Source: Hawksworthiomyces lignivorus
Taxonomy: Eukaryota; Ascomycota; Sordariomycetes; Ophiostomatales; Ophiostomataceae
DNA length: 64,000 bases
Direction: 5' to 3'
Assembly: GCA_002917075.1 (NCBI GenBank)
Contig: NTMA01000071.1
Span: forward strand, 145,463 to 209,462
Of the stretch, positions 1-11,125 are shown one piece after another. The notes beneath the pieces are model-generated. The model was given only the letters and a program-made list of their open reading frames with translations, ran no database searches and had not been told where the DNA came from. Position numbers and translations under genes: made by a program. Numbering within the stretch: position 1 is the first letter of the stretch; each line of letters opens with the position of its first letter.

Positions 1-1044
1 GGGTACATGCAGGATTTTGTTGAGTGGCTCCACGTTCTGGACATAGGTCTGCCAGAGCTGCACGGCCGCCGTCTTTGTGGGGTGGAGGCTGCCGGCCAGG
101 AATTGCTGCGAGGGAAAGGAGCTGCCTGTGAGCGCTCCAAACAAGGTGAGAGCTTGAGGCACAGCCGGCCAGTCATCTGGCGTGTCATCGGTGTCTGACT
201 CTTTGGGCGACGCCAAAACAGATTGGATCTCTTGTTCCTAGAGAATTGTAAGTCGCAATGGCTAAGAAACGACTGAACATTTGTCAGAGAAAATAGGGGC
301 AGCTACCTCTTCAAGAACACGCGAGAGCAAGAACTCGTTGATGTAGCGGCTGGCATACGAATTCTTCAGCAAGATCTCTTCTGCCGCAGGGCCACTTTCG
401 CCAGACACATCGTCCTCTACGGCGGCGGTCGAAGAGTCATCGCCCTGAGACGCGGTGCCGGGGCTGCTCCGTGAGTCAGCTCCAGCCGCAGACATGACTG
501 TAGCGATGGACGATGCCGCTGCCCGTCCAGGTCGCCGGTCATTCGTCGAGGCGAGCATGCTGCTGCTGGCTGAGTCTGCGGATCCAGCTCCGCTTCCGCC
601 AGCATCTCCGCCCGACACGGCCACAATAGTGCGTTCCAGCTGCACGAGGCGCGACGCGATGTCGGCAATGGTCGTCTTGGGCTGGCGCGGCGCCCTGTCG
701 CTGGAGGGGTAGCAGCAGAGCACCCCGGCCCGCGTGCAATTGGCGCAGGGCACGCCCTTGTCGCAGCGCACCTTGCGGCGGTGGCACACAATGCATGAGC
801 GCTCAACGGCCCTCTTGGGCCGGCGCATCACACGCAAGGTGGCCCCAGAGACGGAACCAGAGCTAGGAGGATGGGTGCCTGCATTGGCGCCTGCATTGGC
901 ACCTGCATTGGCGCTGCTTGGGGGGCTTGACGGCGTGGGCGCCGTGTCGGACATCCCACCAGAAGAGAAGCCTAGCCCACCAGCTCCAGTTCCAGATAAG
1001 ATCGACTGCGCTGATGTAGTGGGAGTCTCTTGGGCAGACTGCAT
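1..1044 (-). CDS. Zn(II)2Cys6 transcription factor, 5' part (runs off left edge)
   Basis: N-terminal 325 residues of a fungal binuclear zinc-cluster activator; the rest lies beyond base 1. Exon 1 is 1044-307 and exon 2 is 237-1, with a 69-bp intron (GTAGCT...CTCTAG) in phase 0. The first about 75 residues are a Ser/Gly/Ala-rich leader with three copies of an Asn-Ala-Gly-Ala unit, encoded by 12-bp DNA repeats near 883-918. The zinc cluster is C84-x2-C87-x6-C94-x5-C100-x2-C103-x6-C110, followed by a basic linker and a short heptad-like dimerisation stretch ([15 protein letters not shown]). Exon 2 enters the typical start of the fungal_trans regulatory domain ([20 protein letters not shown], then KILHVP), which is strong family evidence. 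It is divergent from the GH47 gene across a 1.5-kb shared upstream region. Target genes cannot be inferred. Confidence 0.9.
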
Positions 1045-2528
1045 CTTGCGTCTTGCACCAAAAACGTCATGAAAACTAAGCGCAAATGCCAGTTCAATTC
1101 AAATATGAAGATGGATTTGTTTCTGTCCTCATGCAGAGGTCATGGTTGAGAAGTAAATATCTCAATAAGAAATGGGAGAAGGGAACTTGTGTATGGCGAT
1201 ATTAAAGGGAAACGGCAGGAATCGTAGCCTACGGAAGAAGCTCTAAGCTTGTTTGGCCACACAAGAGCGATGGGCAATCACGTGTACGATCCTTCTGGAG
1301 TAGTGAGCTCCTTCTTTTATGACATTTCTTTCCCGATCTGTACCTCTTTCCTCCGAGGTGATAAGAGGAGGAACAATAAAGCAGGCATCGTAGTAAGCAG
1401 AACATAGAGACGGCAGTCCAGATCAGGTGAGGCCAGGCTGGACCGCTGAGAGCCTTTCCTTCGGTTGAGATCCCGCGATCTACGCAAGCAAAGAAAAAGA
1501 CCGTTGTGCGCCACCAACCCACTGTCTGAGCGCATCTCCGAGCATTTATATACTTTGTACATAAAGAGTCCACTGGCATACATTTCCGAATCAAGCTTAA
1601 TACTCCGGAAGCCGGGAGCATGCACCCAAAAGCGAGGCATGCTGTGTGTGGTGTGCACTGCTTACGCGGTATCTCTCTTGGCTGAAATCTGGCCTGCATG
1701 GCGTCGAGACAATACGGAGTAACACCATGGGAATTGCCTTTATTACCATACACAAGGTGCGTTTTCGAGTACTCGTATTTCGGTGCACGTACGAGGGCCG
1801 TTTTAAAAACATTACCAGGGTCCTCCTCTCAATGGGCATCATGTACAGAGTACATTAATTACAATGCACAAAAGCTAAGTTGCAGATTGCCAGGTTTTGC
1901 TGTTCTCTCAGGGGATGTAAGAATCTTCCAACCCAATCCCCTCATTTCTCCCCCTATATCTTGCTGACTGCACCATCCCCTAACAAGATAGGATTTTCCG
2001 TCTCTGTTGCAGCCATTTGCGAGCTGCCTAGCCATCGGTACAGGGGTCTTTCTCTATGTCAGCACAGGCCTTCTTCCAGCTCCCAGCAATGGGCGTCCCC
2101 AGTTCAGCCTAAGATGGGGAGACCAAGTGGCTGGGACCACATAATCTACCCCATATTAATGAGGCTGTTCGCTGCATTTCAGTGCGAGCCACTCCTTAGA
2201 TTCCTTCGCGCCATCAGTATTATTTCCACTCGTGGCTCGTATGGACAGCGCATGTGCTTAAAGTACCCAATATGCATGTACTGTGAACATTCCTCGGCAG
2301 CGCCTCCCTGTTTTCATATGGTTGCTTCTTCGTGCTTACGTCCTTTGCATCTTCTTTCTGATATCTCTTTGGCTTGCTGTTTCTGATTTTCTGTCCTTTT
2401 AGCATTGTGTTCTGATTTTTTTTGTATTGTGGTCACCCTTTCTTCGTGCATTGCCTGCATCTCGGCTGTTCGCGCGTGTCCTCTCCATTTCCCTTCTTTC
2501 TTCCACGCCAAATGACCGCTTTGCAGTC
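1045..2528. other. Divergent intergenic region, no gene seen
   Basis: This is the shared upstream region of the zinc-cluster gene (leftward) and the GH47 gene (rightward). The longest open frame, 174 codons at 1753-1229 on the minus strand, has no recognisable domain and looks like chance. The last about 250 bases before the GH47 start are T/CT-rich on the plus strand, as is usual for ascomycete leaders. Confidence 0.6.
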
Positions 2529-4621
2529 ATGGCGACTCGATGGAACAAACGGCGGTTGACCGCCACCATTCTCCTCATTGGCATCATGGGCCTACTCTAC
2601 TACCAGTCCGGCCACCGCGACACCCTCTCGGGGCCCTGGGCCGGTGGCCTTGGCCCTGATCCAGCATCAGACATGGCGCACGAAGCGCCCATACCACCGG
2701 CCCCGCCAGCACATCCCGACCCTCCGTCATCGCCGGAGCCGCCATCCGCGCCGTCAAAGCCGGAACAGCCCGCCACCCCTGAGATGCCCGAAAAGCCCGA
2801 AAAGCCAGCCGGCTCCATCAAGCACAGCTGGTCCGACGTGACCCTGCAGTACCCCATACCGCGCGAGTCGCTGCGGCCAGTGCCAACGGCCAGTGCGGCG
2901 ATGCTCAAGGCGTTGCCCAAGATCCAGCACAAGTTCGAGCAGGAGACGGCGGCAGCGCGCAAGGTGCGGCTGGAGCGGCTAGAGCTCGTCAAGGCCAATT
3001 TCACGCACGCTTGGAGCGGCTACAAGGACAACGCCTGGATGGCCGACGAGGTCAAGCCCATTTCGGGCAAAGCCGTGTCCCATTTCGGCGACTGGGCCGC
3101 CACTCTGGTCGATACTCTTGGTATGCTTTCTTTTATAGTGTCTTTTCTCTTCTGCTTCTTCCGAGCTGTGCATTTTCATTCACATTCTAACACTGCCGTC
3201 TCCGCTCTTCGACAGACACACTCTGGATCATGGGCATGCGCTCCGAGTTCGAGAACGCCGTCAACGCCATCGACGCAATCGACTTCAGCAAGACCAACGT
3301 CGAAGACGTCAACGTGTTCGAGACGACGATCCGCTACCTGGGCGGCTTCCTGGCAGCGTACGACCTGTCGGACGGCCAGTTCCCGTCGCTGCTGCACAAG
3401 GCCACGGAGCTGGGCGACATGCTGTACGTGGCCTTTGACACCAAGAACCACATGCCGGTGACGCGCTGGAAGTTTGCCGAGGCGCGCAAGGGCCGCATCC
3501 AGACGCCGCACAGCTCGTCGCTGGTGTCGGAGCTGGGCTCGCTGTCGCTCGAGTTCACGCGGCTCAGCCAGCTGACGGGCGACCCCAAGTACTACGACGC
3601 GGTGCAGCGCGTCATGGACGTCTTTGAGGACCAGCAGGACAAGACGCACCTGCCGGGCATGTGGCCAGTCGTGGTCGACGCCCTGAAGGCCGACTTCACG
3701 GTGGGCACGGGCTTCACCATCGGCGGCATGGCCGACTCGCTGTACGAGTACCTGCCAAAGGAGTACTTCTTGCTGGGCGGCGCGGTGCCCGCGTACCGCG
3801 ACATGTACCTCAAGGCGCTGGCGACGATGAAGAAGCACATCTTCTTCCGGCCGCGCACGGCGTCCAAGAACCCGATGCTGTTTCCCGGCGACAAGAACGT
3901 CAACGGCAAGATCGCGGCCGACACGGTGCGCACGGTGCCGCGCGCGCAGCACCTGGGCTGCTTCGCTGGCGGCATGGTCGGGCTGGGGTCGCGGCTGTTT
4001 GAGCGGCCCGAGGACCTGGACGTGGCGCGGCAGCTGGTCGAGGGCTGCATGTGGGCCTACGAGGCGGCGCCGGCGGGCATCATGCCCGAGATCCTGACGG
4101 TGTCGCAGTGCCCGGCGGAGAAGGTGGACGGCGGCAGCGACGGGGCGGCGGCGCCCTCGTGCGCGTGGAGCGAGGCCGACTGGCACGACGAGGTGGCGGG
4201 GCGCTACCGGTCCAAGACGGCGCAGGGCGACCGCGTCGAGGCCGAGCAGCTCGTGGCCGAGCAGCACCTGGTGCCCGGCGTGCTCAAGTACGACGACAAG
4301 CGCTACATCCTGCGGCCCGAGGCCATCGAGAGCGTCTTCATCCTGTACCGGCTGACGGGCGACGAGACGCTGCTCGACCGCGGCTGGGGCATGTTCGAGG
4401 CCATTGTGCGCTGGACGCAGACGCCGCTGGCCCACACCGCGCTGCGCGACTGCACCACGCCCGACCCGCGCGACTCGTGGGCCGACAGCATGGAGAGCTT
4501 CTGGCTGGCCGAGACGCTCAAGTACTTTTACCTGCTGTACGCCGAGACCGACCTGGTCAGCCTCGACGACTACGTGCTCAACACCGAGGCGCACCCGCTG
4601 CGGCGGCCGGAGGCGTCGTGA
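2529..4621 (+). CDS. Class I alpha-1,2-mannosidase, GH47, Golgi/ER type II membrane protein
   Basis: It removes alpha-1,2-linked mannose from N-glycans in the secretory pathway. Exons are 2529-3120 and 3216-4621 (95-bp intron with CTAAC branch site), giving 665 residues. The start was chosen at 2529 because it gives a short basic tail (MATRWNKRR) followed by one hydrophobic anchor (residues about 10-25), a Pro/Glu-rich stalk to about residue 98, then the catalytic domain. The intron splits the conserved GH47 entry motif; splicing restores VDTLDTLWIMGMRSEF. Other hallmarks are LRPEAIESVFILYRLTGD (catalytic Glu region), SFWLAETLKYFYLLYAE and, near the end, VLNTEAHPL with the Thr that binds calcium in this family. 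The length suits the longer filamentous-fungal GH47 clade. A lectin-like EDEM role in glycoprotein degradation is the main alternative. Third positions are strongly GC. Confidence 0.94.
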
Positions 4622-5886
4622 GGAGAGGGAGAAAGGGTTTTTTTACGTAGGCAGATGGCATTGGATAGAACCGCCGACGTAGATAGAAGGGGTTGCTTTT
4701 TTTTTTTTTTTGTTTTTCTGGGTTCTGCCTCCACATGAAAGGCATGGGTTTTACTATTTTTGTCATGGCGTTCTGCGAATACGATGTGTTCGTTTCCCGG
4801 TCTGTATATGTATAATTTCACATACGGGCAGCCTCCGTTAGATGCGCTTCAGCCCCAAGAACAATTGTCAACTGGGCATTTATGGGCTATTACATCCCTT
4901 CCAAATAAAGGCTTGTATTCATCATTTGTGGATATGATCGCGAAGTAATATAGCCAAGCCAGAATCCTGCGATCCTCTCGGCGATCCTCATTCTCTCGAA
5001 CTCGTCTAAGCAGTCAATAATCGGGATCAGCCGCTAGCTCTTCTAGAGCAAGGAGCGCAAACCGAGCAGCTGGAGTTGCAACTGATTTTCCCACTTGCAA
5101 GACAAACACGGCGGGTCGCTTTTATTTCCTCTGACTCGGATTTAATCTGTGCTAATTATGAAGCTCGCGGAGAAGGTCTTTACCTCTTCCGTACAGCACT
5201 CATGTCCGTCGACTTTATCCGAGCAAAAGCCCCAGTGACATCATAAGCGCATACAAGCTGAGCACAGCATTCTCTCCTACGAGTGCGAATACGGAGCACG
5301 CACACTATTATCTTTTAAACTTTTAGGGACATAGGTATGTAGACAGTGCCAAAAGCCACTTTTCAACCACTGATTAACTGTCCCCTTCGGAGGGTCCCGG
5401 GGGGTGGCCAGGCACAAGCGCAAGGCGGATGACTGTATGCGGGTACGGTCCATCCCCAACGGAAAAGTTTTTTGTAAGAATTAGTGAGAAACGGCGTCCG
5501 CATCTGGAAATTTTCAGGTTTTATGTGCCTTTTCTTACGTCTTAGGGGCGGCTTTGCGCGGCTGTCAGAGACCCTGCGGCTCGGCAATAATCCATTGCCG
5601 ACGTCCCTAAAAAAGGTGCAATCTCTAGGCTCTATGGTACAAAGGGAAAGTAAAAAATTAAAATGTAAATCTAAAAGGTTTTATCGGAAGCATATTTGTA
5701 TTGTTTCCTTTTTTCTTTCTTTTCTGGTGGATGGAAAATTGGTCATAGAGCTGTCTGTATAAAACGGTTGTTTCTTTGTTTCTTCAACAGTCTTATTCGC
5801 ATATTCTCTTCGCGATCTTTTTTTTGGGGACCACTTCTCTCCTGTCTCGTGCCTCTTTCTAATCTTCTCTGCCAAGAGGCCCAAAA
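4622..5886. other. Intergenic region, no gene seen
   Basis: It holds the 3' flank of the GH47 gene, including a 15-T run at 4697-4711, and the upstream region of the Mpv17-family gene. No open frame here has coding character. The last about 190 bases are T/CT-rich. Confidence 0.6.
5758..5764 (+). promoter_or_regulatory. Possible TATA box of the Mpv17-family gene
   Basis: TATAAAA lies about 123 bases before the ATG at 5887 and is followed by a CT-rich leader. It is a consensus match only; its use is inferred. Confidence 0.35.
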
Positions 5887-7118
5887 ATGACCGCGGGGTT
5901 GTTTTTGCGCTCGCTCTGGCGGCCGCAGCCGCTGCGCCAGCCGCAGAGTCGCGACTTATACCAGCTATCGCAGCAACCCGCAAATTGCTGCGCGCGGCCG
6001 CCGCGCAAGCAGATGCACCAGTCCGCACACCTCCACCTCCGCCTCCGCTTCCGCACATCGCAGCCCTCGATACAGGCGCAAGCGCAGCCGCGCGCACAAC
6101 CACACACTGCCGCCGCCGTCCACCGTCCACCACCACCACCGCACAGCGCCGCCCAGCGCCGACTGCAGTCGACCAGGGCCACCGCCGGCGAGCCGAACAA
6201 CGCCAGCACGCTGCCGTCGCCCGCGCCCGCGCCTTCGGCCCTGCCCGATGTCGCCGCGCACAAGACCCTGCCGTCGCCGGGGGCGCCGCGCAGCGATCCG
6301 ATCCCCATCGCCAACAATGTGGCGCCGCTGCCGCTGTGGCAGCGGCTGGGCCCGCTGACGTGGGCGGCCGACTCGTTTGGGCGCGCGCAGCGGCGGCGGC
6401 CCTACGTCACGCAGCTGTGCGCGGCGCTCGTCATCGCGCTGTGCGCCGACCTGTCCGTGCAGCGCATGAACCGGTCGCGCGCGCCCTACGACCCCTACCG
6501 CACGGTACGGTCGCTGGTCATCGGCGGCATCTCGGCCATCCCGGGCTACAACTGGTGCGCTCTCTCCCTTTGGTTCCCCCCTCCTCCCTCTTTTCGTCGC
6601 TAACCTCTGCTTTTTGTCTTCTCTCCAGGTTCGTCTTCTTGGCGCGCAACTTCAACTACTCGTCGCGGTGGCTGTCGATCGGCATCAAGGTCGCCATCAA
6701 CCAGATCGTCTTCACGCCCATCTTCAACACCTACTTCTTTGGCATGCAGGCGCTGCTGGCCGGCGAGACGCCGCAGGAGGCCTGGGACCGCGTGAAGCGC
6801 ACGGTGCCCATCAGCATGGTCAACTCGCTCAAGGTCTGGCCGGCCGTCACCGCCTTCAGCTTCACCTTCATCCCGCTCGAGTACCGCAGCATCTTCTCGG
6901 GCGTCGTCGCCATCGGCTGGCAGACCTACCTGATGTACCTGAACCGCAAGGCCGAGGACGAGGAGGCGGCCAAGCTGGCGGCGGGGGCGACGACAGCAGC
7001 TGGACGCAGCACCAGCACCAGCACCAGCAGTGCCGCCGTCACAACGCTGCCGGCTGCGGCCACGGCGGTATCTGCCGCGCCCGCCTTGGCGGGTGCGTCG
7101 GCGTCGCCGAAACCGTGA
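5887..7118 (+). CDS. Mpv17/PMP22 family membrane protein with long N-terminal extension
   Basis: A small organellar (mitochondrial inner or peroxisomal membrane) protein family. Yeast Sym1 and mammalian Mpv17 are linked to mitochondrial metabolite homeostasis. Exons are 5887-6554 and 6629-7118, separated by a 74-bp intron (GTGCGC...CTCCAG), giving 385 residues. About 145 N-terminal residues are low-complexity (Arg, Ala, Pro, His, Gln) and nearly free of acidic residues, compatible with a mitochondrial presequence. The conserved core follows, with four likely membrane segments. The signature is at the end: VKRTVPISMVNSLKVWPAVT, FTFIPLEYRSIFSGVVAIGW, then QTYLMYLNRK. The last about 55 residues are Ala/Ser/Thr-rich. 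At 385 residues it is about twice the size of Sym1, so the core matches but both tails are additions. The organelle is not certain. Confidence 0.9.
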
Positions 7119-7529
7119 TCGGGCTGGCTCTTCCAATTAGCGAGCGGCGCTAGATGCAACTCTTCTTTTCTTGCACAGCATATTAGACTACGCATACACT
7201 TGCACTTTTTCTTTTGTTCTGGGTTCATAGACATATACCAAGCACCGAGCGTGGGTATAACACATACTTTTTTTTTCTTTAGCATACACAAATAGACAGC
7301 GTTACCTTATCTTACATATACTCCTTTACCAGAAGAAAGTGACAACAAAAGACTTCTGTTTGTCTGTATACTAGACTGGTATTAATTTCGAAGGAAGCAA
7401 ACGATTCGATTACCTATAAAAAGATCAAATCATCAGTTTCAATTCTCATCTTCAAAAATAAACTTGAACTCTTGCACATCCACACTGTTCAGATACTGCT
7501 ATTCAGATTTTCTTAAATACTATCGATAT
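7119..7529. other. Intergenic region, no gene seen
   Basis: AT-rich 3' flank of the Mpv17-family gene with short T runs. No coding sequence was recognised. Confidence 0.55.
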
Positions 7530-8670
7530 CAAACAACTGCTGTGATCAGGATGCCAAGCCCGAAGACGACGTATCTTTGCTGCGCTAGAGCAGCATGACC
7601 CACGACGCTGTCGCAGAGGTTCTGAACGGCTTAACTGACCCAACCGATTTCTAACACGCAGAGAACGTCGCAGCACAGATCGCCAAACTGACGCGTCTGC
7701 TCAGAAAAACCGTGTCAGGCGGCATGCCCGACCTGGAATACGCAGCGACTTTGGCAGGGTTTGATACCACGGATGATTGGAAAAAGCTCACATTGCCGCT
7801 CGAGTTCGACGATGACGAGAAGAACAATATTCTTTCCTTTAAGCCCTATCAGGTTGTGGATGCAGCGGCGATTATATCTAGAGTACGACAGCCGCTCCGG
7901 TCTGCCCTTCTTGCCAACGAAATGGGCACCGGCATCATACGAAATAACCAATCACACAAAATCAGTCAGTTTGTTCAGTTGGTAGCAGTGATTCCCACAT
8001 CAAGTGGATGTATGACCACGTCTCCCAAGAAAAGACGGAACTGAGTCGACAAAAATGGCTCAACAAAACCTCGCACCACAGGTCAACGAAGCCGAAATCT
8101 CTACGACTGGCGCATGGCGCTCAGATTCAATTAGTTACCACGTCCATCTGATCCTCCAAATGGGGGAAACGTGTTCTTCGTGATCTGGTGAGTACATCGC
8201 CGCCGATTCCAAATGGCACGAGCGTCTCCCTACACACGGCACCATTCTAGCATACAAGTTCTTTCCGTCGAAGGCGAACATCCTCTCGAAGCAAACATTG
8301 CCCTCAAGTACACCCCATACGAATACCGTCTTCACGCCCCCGCCGACCAACTGTCCGGCTGCTCGGCCTGAAACACCCGACGCTTCAGTGACAAACAACG
8401 AAGTCATCCAGGCCAGAGTGAAGACGGCGGAGCACTGGCTTGCCGAACTCCGATCCGCCGCTGCCACTTTCTTTGACAAGATCGGAGAACCCCAGAATAT
8501 TTTCGATGAAATCACGAACGAAACCGAACCCATGGTCTACGCCAATTGATCCTTTGAAGCAAGACCATGGGAACCACATCAGACACGAGGTCGCGTCATT
8601 TTTTCTCGCGCGGGGGGAGATTGTCAAAAATTGCATTGTGGTCAAGTGTGTCTCTTGGCCATGGTAAGAT
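7530..8670 (+). pseudogene. Decayed SNF2-like helicase fragment
   Basis: One frame reads as protein across several stops. TAG at 7586 and TAA at 7652 interrupt an acidic/helical stretch, and an open run from 7655 to 8044 contains FKPYQVVDAAAIISR followed by SALLANEMGTG. That resembles the start of an SNF2-family ATPase domain (Q-motif region and Walker A). The Walker A lysine-threonine expected after MGTG is absent, and the frame is lost soon after. From about 7990 another frame reads like later parts of such a protein (HIKWMYDHVSQEK), and more open sequence lies at 8257-8549. Stops in frame, the broken P-loop and loss of the core helicase motifs argue for an old, partly deleted copy. The family call rests on short motifs, so it is tentative. 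Confidence 0.42.
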
Positions 8671-9156
8671 GAATGATAAGTCATGACGAGATAGATGAGT
8701 AGTTACAGCGAGATGGTTGCGATGTTAGAGGGAAGCAAGCGGCACTGTCAGAAGCAGAAATGACATCAGAGCCGTCTACCAGGGAGAACGGCGTGCTAGA
8801 CTGGGTCGCCATAGAAGCAAGCCTTGCTTGTTATTTTAATTCACATACTGAGTTGGACCGAAGAAACATCAAGAAAGAAATAAATGAAAAAAAATTACAT
8901 CTCGAGAGAAAAACGCAATCAAAACAATGAAAATTGTCAAAATTCTCAGTTTCGGAATGCTGTCGACTCACAAAAAGTCGTTTGGGCGCAATTTTCGTGA
9001 TTACGTAATGGAGATGGTGCGGCAAAACTTCACCTAAAGCTTCAATCTGATGATATCAGCTGTTTCTTGTTCGCAGCCAAGCACTTTCACGCCGCCATTG
9101 GCACGCCGCTCTTTTCTCTTTTTCTTCTCTGTCTTTTTTATCTTTCTTTCCGTGCA
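8671..9156. other. Upstream region of the DHODH gene
   Basis: AT-rich to about 9050, then a CT-rich leader ending directly before the ATG at 9157. No gene was recognised. The DHODH frame stays open upstream to a TTG codon at 9067, but without an ATG. Confidence 0.55.
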
Positions 9157-10761
9157 ATGGCATCTCTGTATCTGCGTGCCAGGGCCCCTCTGGCGCCGCT
9201 ACTACGGCCGGTGCGCAGCCCTCGAATTACCCTCTCGACCCGGCAATCCCTCGTCGCCCGCAGATCCGCCTCAAGCTCGACCATCAGCACGACCACCAGC
9301 ACGACCACACAACAGGCGCCCCTCACTGCCTCCACTCTCCCGAATGAGACCGGCTCTGTCTCCCGCCTGCGTGTGGCCTTCTTCGTCACGTCAATTGGCG
9401 CCTCCCTCTTCCTGATCTACCTCTACGCCACAGACACCCGGGCATCCGTCCACCGGTGGGCCGTGCCGCCGCTGATCCGCGTGCTCTACCCCGACGCCGA
9501 AGAAGCGCACCACGTCGGAACTGAAGCGCTCAAGGTCCTGTACCGCCTCGGGTTGCACCCGCGAGACCGCACGGACGGCCGCGGGGCGGCGGGCGACCTG
9601 GCCGTAAGCGTGTTCGAGGCCGAGCACGAGCTGGCCAACCCGGTGGGCATCTCGGCGGGCCTAGACAAGGATGCGGACATTCCGGACGCGCTGTTTGCGC
9701 TGGGAGCGGCGGTTGTGGAAGTCGGCGGCTGCACGCCGCGGCCGCAGGCGGGCAACGCGCGGCCGCGCGTGTTCCGCGTGCCCAGCGTGGACGGGCTGGT
9801 CAACCGGTACGGGCTGAACTCGGTCGGGGCGGACGCGCTGGCGGCGCGGCTGCGGACGCGCGTGCGGGCGTTTGCGCGGGCGCGCGGCCTGCGCGAGGCG
9901 GACGTGCTGTCGGGCGCGGCCGGCGTGCCCGTGGGCAGCCTGCAGCCGGGCCGGCTGCTGCTGGTGCAGGTGGCCAAGAACAAGGACACGGACGAGCACG
10001 ACGTCGCCGCCGTCGCCGACGACTACGCCTACTGCGTGCGCCGCCTGGCGCCCTATGCCGACGTGCTGGTCGTCAACGTCAGCAGCCCCAACACCCCGGG
10101 CCTGCGCGACCTGCAGGCCGTCGAGCCGCTGACGCGCATCCTGGCGGCCGTGGTCGACGAGGCGCAGAAGACGGGCGGCGGCAGCACAACAGCAAAGCCG
10201 TCCGCCGCCGTCGAGGCCGGCCTGCAGACCCTGCGCGCCCGCCCACCCCGCGTCATGGTCAAGGTCTCGCCCGACGAGGACGCCGACGCCCAGATCGACG
10301 GCATCTGCGAGGCCGTCTGGGCCTCGGGCGTCGACGGCATCATCGTCGGCAACACCACCAAGCGCCGCGACGGCCTCGTCCCCCCCAAGCTCGCCCTGCC
10401 CCCCGCTGAGCGCCGCAACCTCGCCGAGACCGGCGGCTTCTCCGGCCCCGCCATGTTCGACCGCACCCTCGCCCTCGTCGCCCGCTACCGCAAGCGCCTC
10501 GACGAGCACGCCCTGCGCGCCGGCGGCGACGGCGACGGCGACGCCTCCGCTGCCGCCGCCTCTGCTGCCGTTCAGCCGCCTAAGACGCTGTTCGCATCGG
10601 GCGGCGTCACCAACGGCGACCAGGCTCTGCGCCTGCTCAACGCCGGCGCCAGCGTCGCCATGCTATACACGGGCCTCGTCTACGGTGGCGCCGGCACTGT
10701 GACGCGGATCAAGGAGGAGATGCGCGAGCAGGTGGCGGCGCAGCCCAAGTCGGCAGCATAG
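9157..10761 (+). CDS. URA9: Dihydroorotate dehydrogenase (quinone), mitochondrial, class 2
   Basis: Fourth step of pyrimidine synthesis: it oxidises dihydroorotate to orotate with FMN and passes electrons to ubiquinone at the inner mitochondrial membrane. It is a single exon of 534 residues. The start at 9157 is the first ATG in frame. It gives an Arg/Ser-rich presequence (MASLYLRARAPLAPLLRP) and then one membrane helix (residues about 75-95, LRVAFFVTSIGASLFLIYLY), the class 2 layout. Family motifs in order are NPVGISAGLDKDADIPDALF, NRYGLNSVGADAL, VVNVSSPNTPGLRDLQ (class 2 catalytic serine region), MVKVSPDEDADAQIDGI, IIVGNTTKRRDGL, FASGGVTNGDQALRLLNAG and AMLYTGLVYGGAGTV. The usual VGTVTP is VGGCTP here, a small variation. 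Two Ala/Gly-rich loops lengthen it against the about 400-residue bacterial enzyme. It is convergent with the SET gene. Confidence 0.95.
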   Translation: MASLYLRARAPLAPLLRPVRSPRITLSTRQSLVARRSASSSTISTTTSTTTQQAPLTASTLPNETGSVSRLRVAFFVTSIGASLFLIYLYATDTRASVHRWAVPPLIRVLYPDAEEAHHVGTEALKVLYRLGLHPRDRTDGRGAAGDLAVSVFEAEHELANPVGISAGLDKDADIPDALFALGAAVVEVGGCTPRPQAGNARPRVFRVPSVDGLVNRYGLNSVGADALAARLRTRVRAFARARGLREADVLSGAAGVPVGSLQPGRLLLVQVAKNKDTDEHDVAAVADDYAYCVRRLAPYADVLVVNVSSPNTPGLRDLQAVEPLTRILAAVVDEAQKTGGGSTTAKPSAAVEAGLQTLRARPPRVMVKVSPDEDADAQIDGICEAVWASGVDGIIVGNTTKRRDGLVPPKLALPPAERRNLAETGGFSGPAMFDRTLALVARYRKRLDEHALRAGGDGDGDASAAAASAAVQPPKTLFASGGVTNGDQALRLLNAGASVAMLYTGLVYGGAGTVTRIKEEMREQVAAQPKSAA

Positions 10762-11125
10762 AAAAAAGAGACTCGGGACTTGATTTTTTTTTTCTTTGTC
10801 TTGCATTTGCATTTTCGTGTCTGTCTGCTTAAAAGTTTAGAAAAGGTAGCCATTGCCTAACGCCCATGTGTATATCGTGTACCATCATGAATATTTATTT
10901 CCAACCACAAGATTATGCTTCTGCTTCTGTCTCAATCTTCAATTTGGACTGGCCAAAATGCCGCCAAAAGTTCCCGTGGTATCATGCCCGTGAAAGCCAG
11001 AAGGAAATAAAACGCCCAAAATGCTCAAGTCCTTGTTTCTTGTTCAAACACTCATCCACTTGTTCCCCCTTCTTCCACCGCGCTGGCGGTTAGTATTTCA
11101 CTCAAGGCGAGCGATTCACCTTCTG
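10762..11125. other. Convergent intergenic region
   Basis: Shared 3' flank of the DHODH (+) and SET (-) genes, with T-rich stretches just after the DHODH stop. Nothing else was seen. Confidence 0.55.

Noticed and set aside
1229..1753. 174-codon minus-strand open frame
   Set aside because: Overlaps other frames, with no domain, no codon bias like neighbours and no splice partners.
3176..4594. 472-codon antisense open frame over the GH47 gene
   Set aside because: Shadow of GC-rich codon use; Arg/His/Val-rich text with no domain, while the plus strand is a clear GH47 enzyme.
9661..10509. 282-codon antisense frame over DHODH
   Set aside because: Shadow frame; no domain and no start context.
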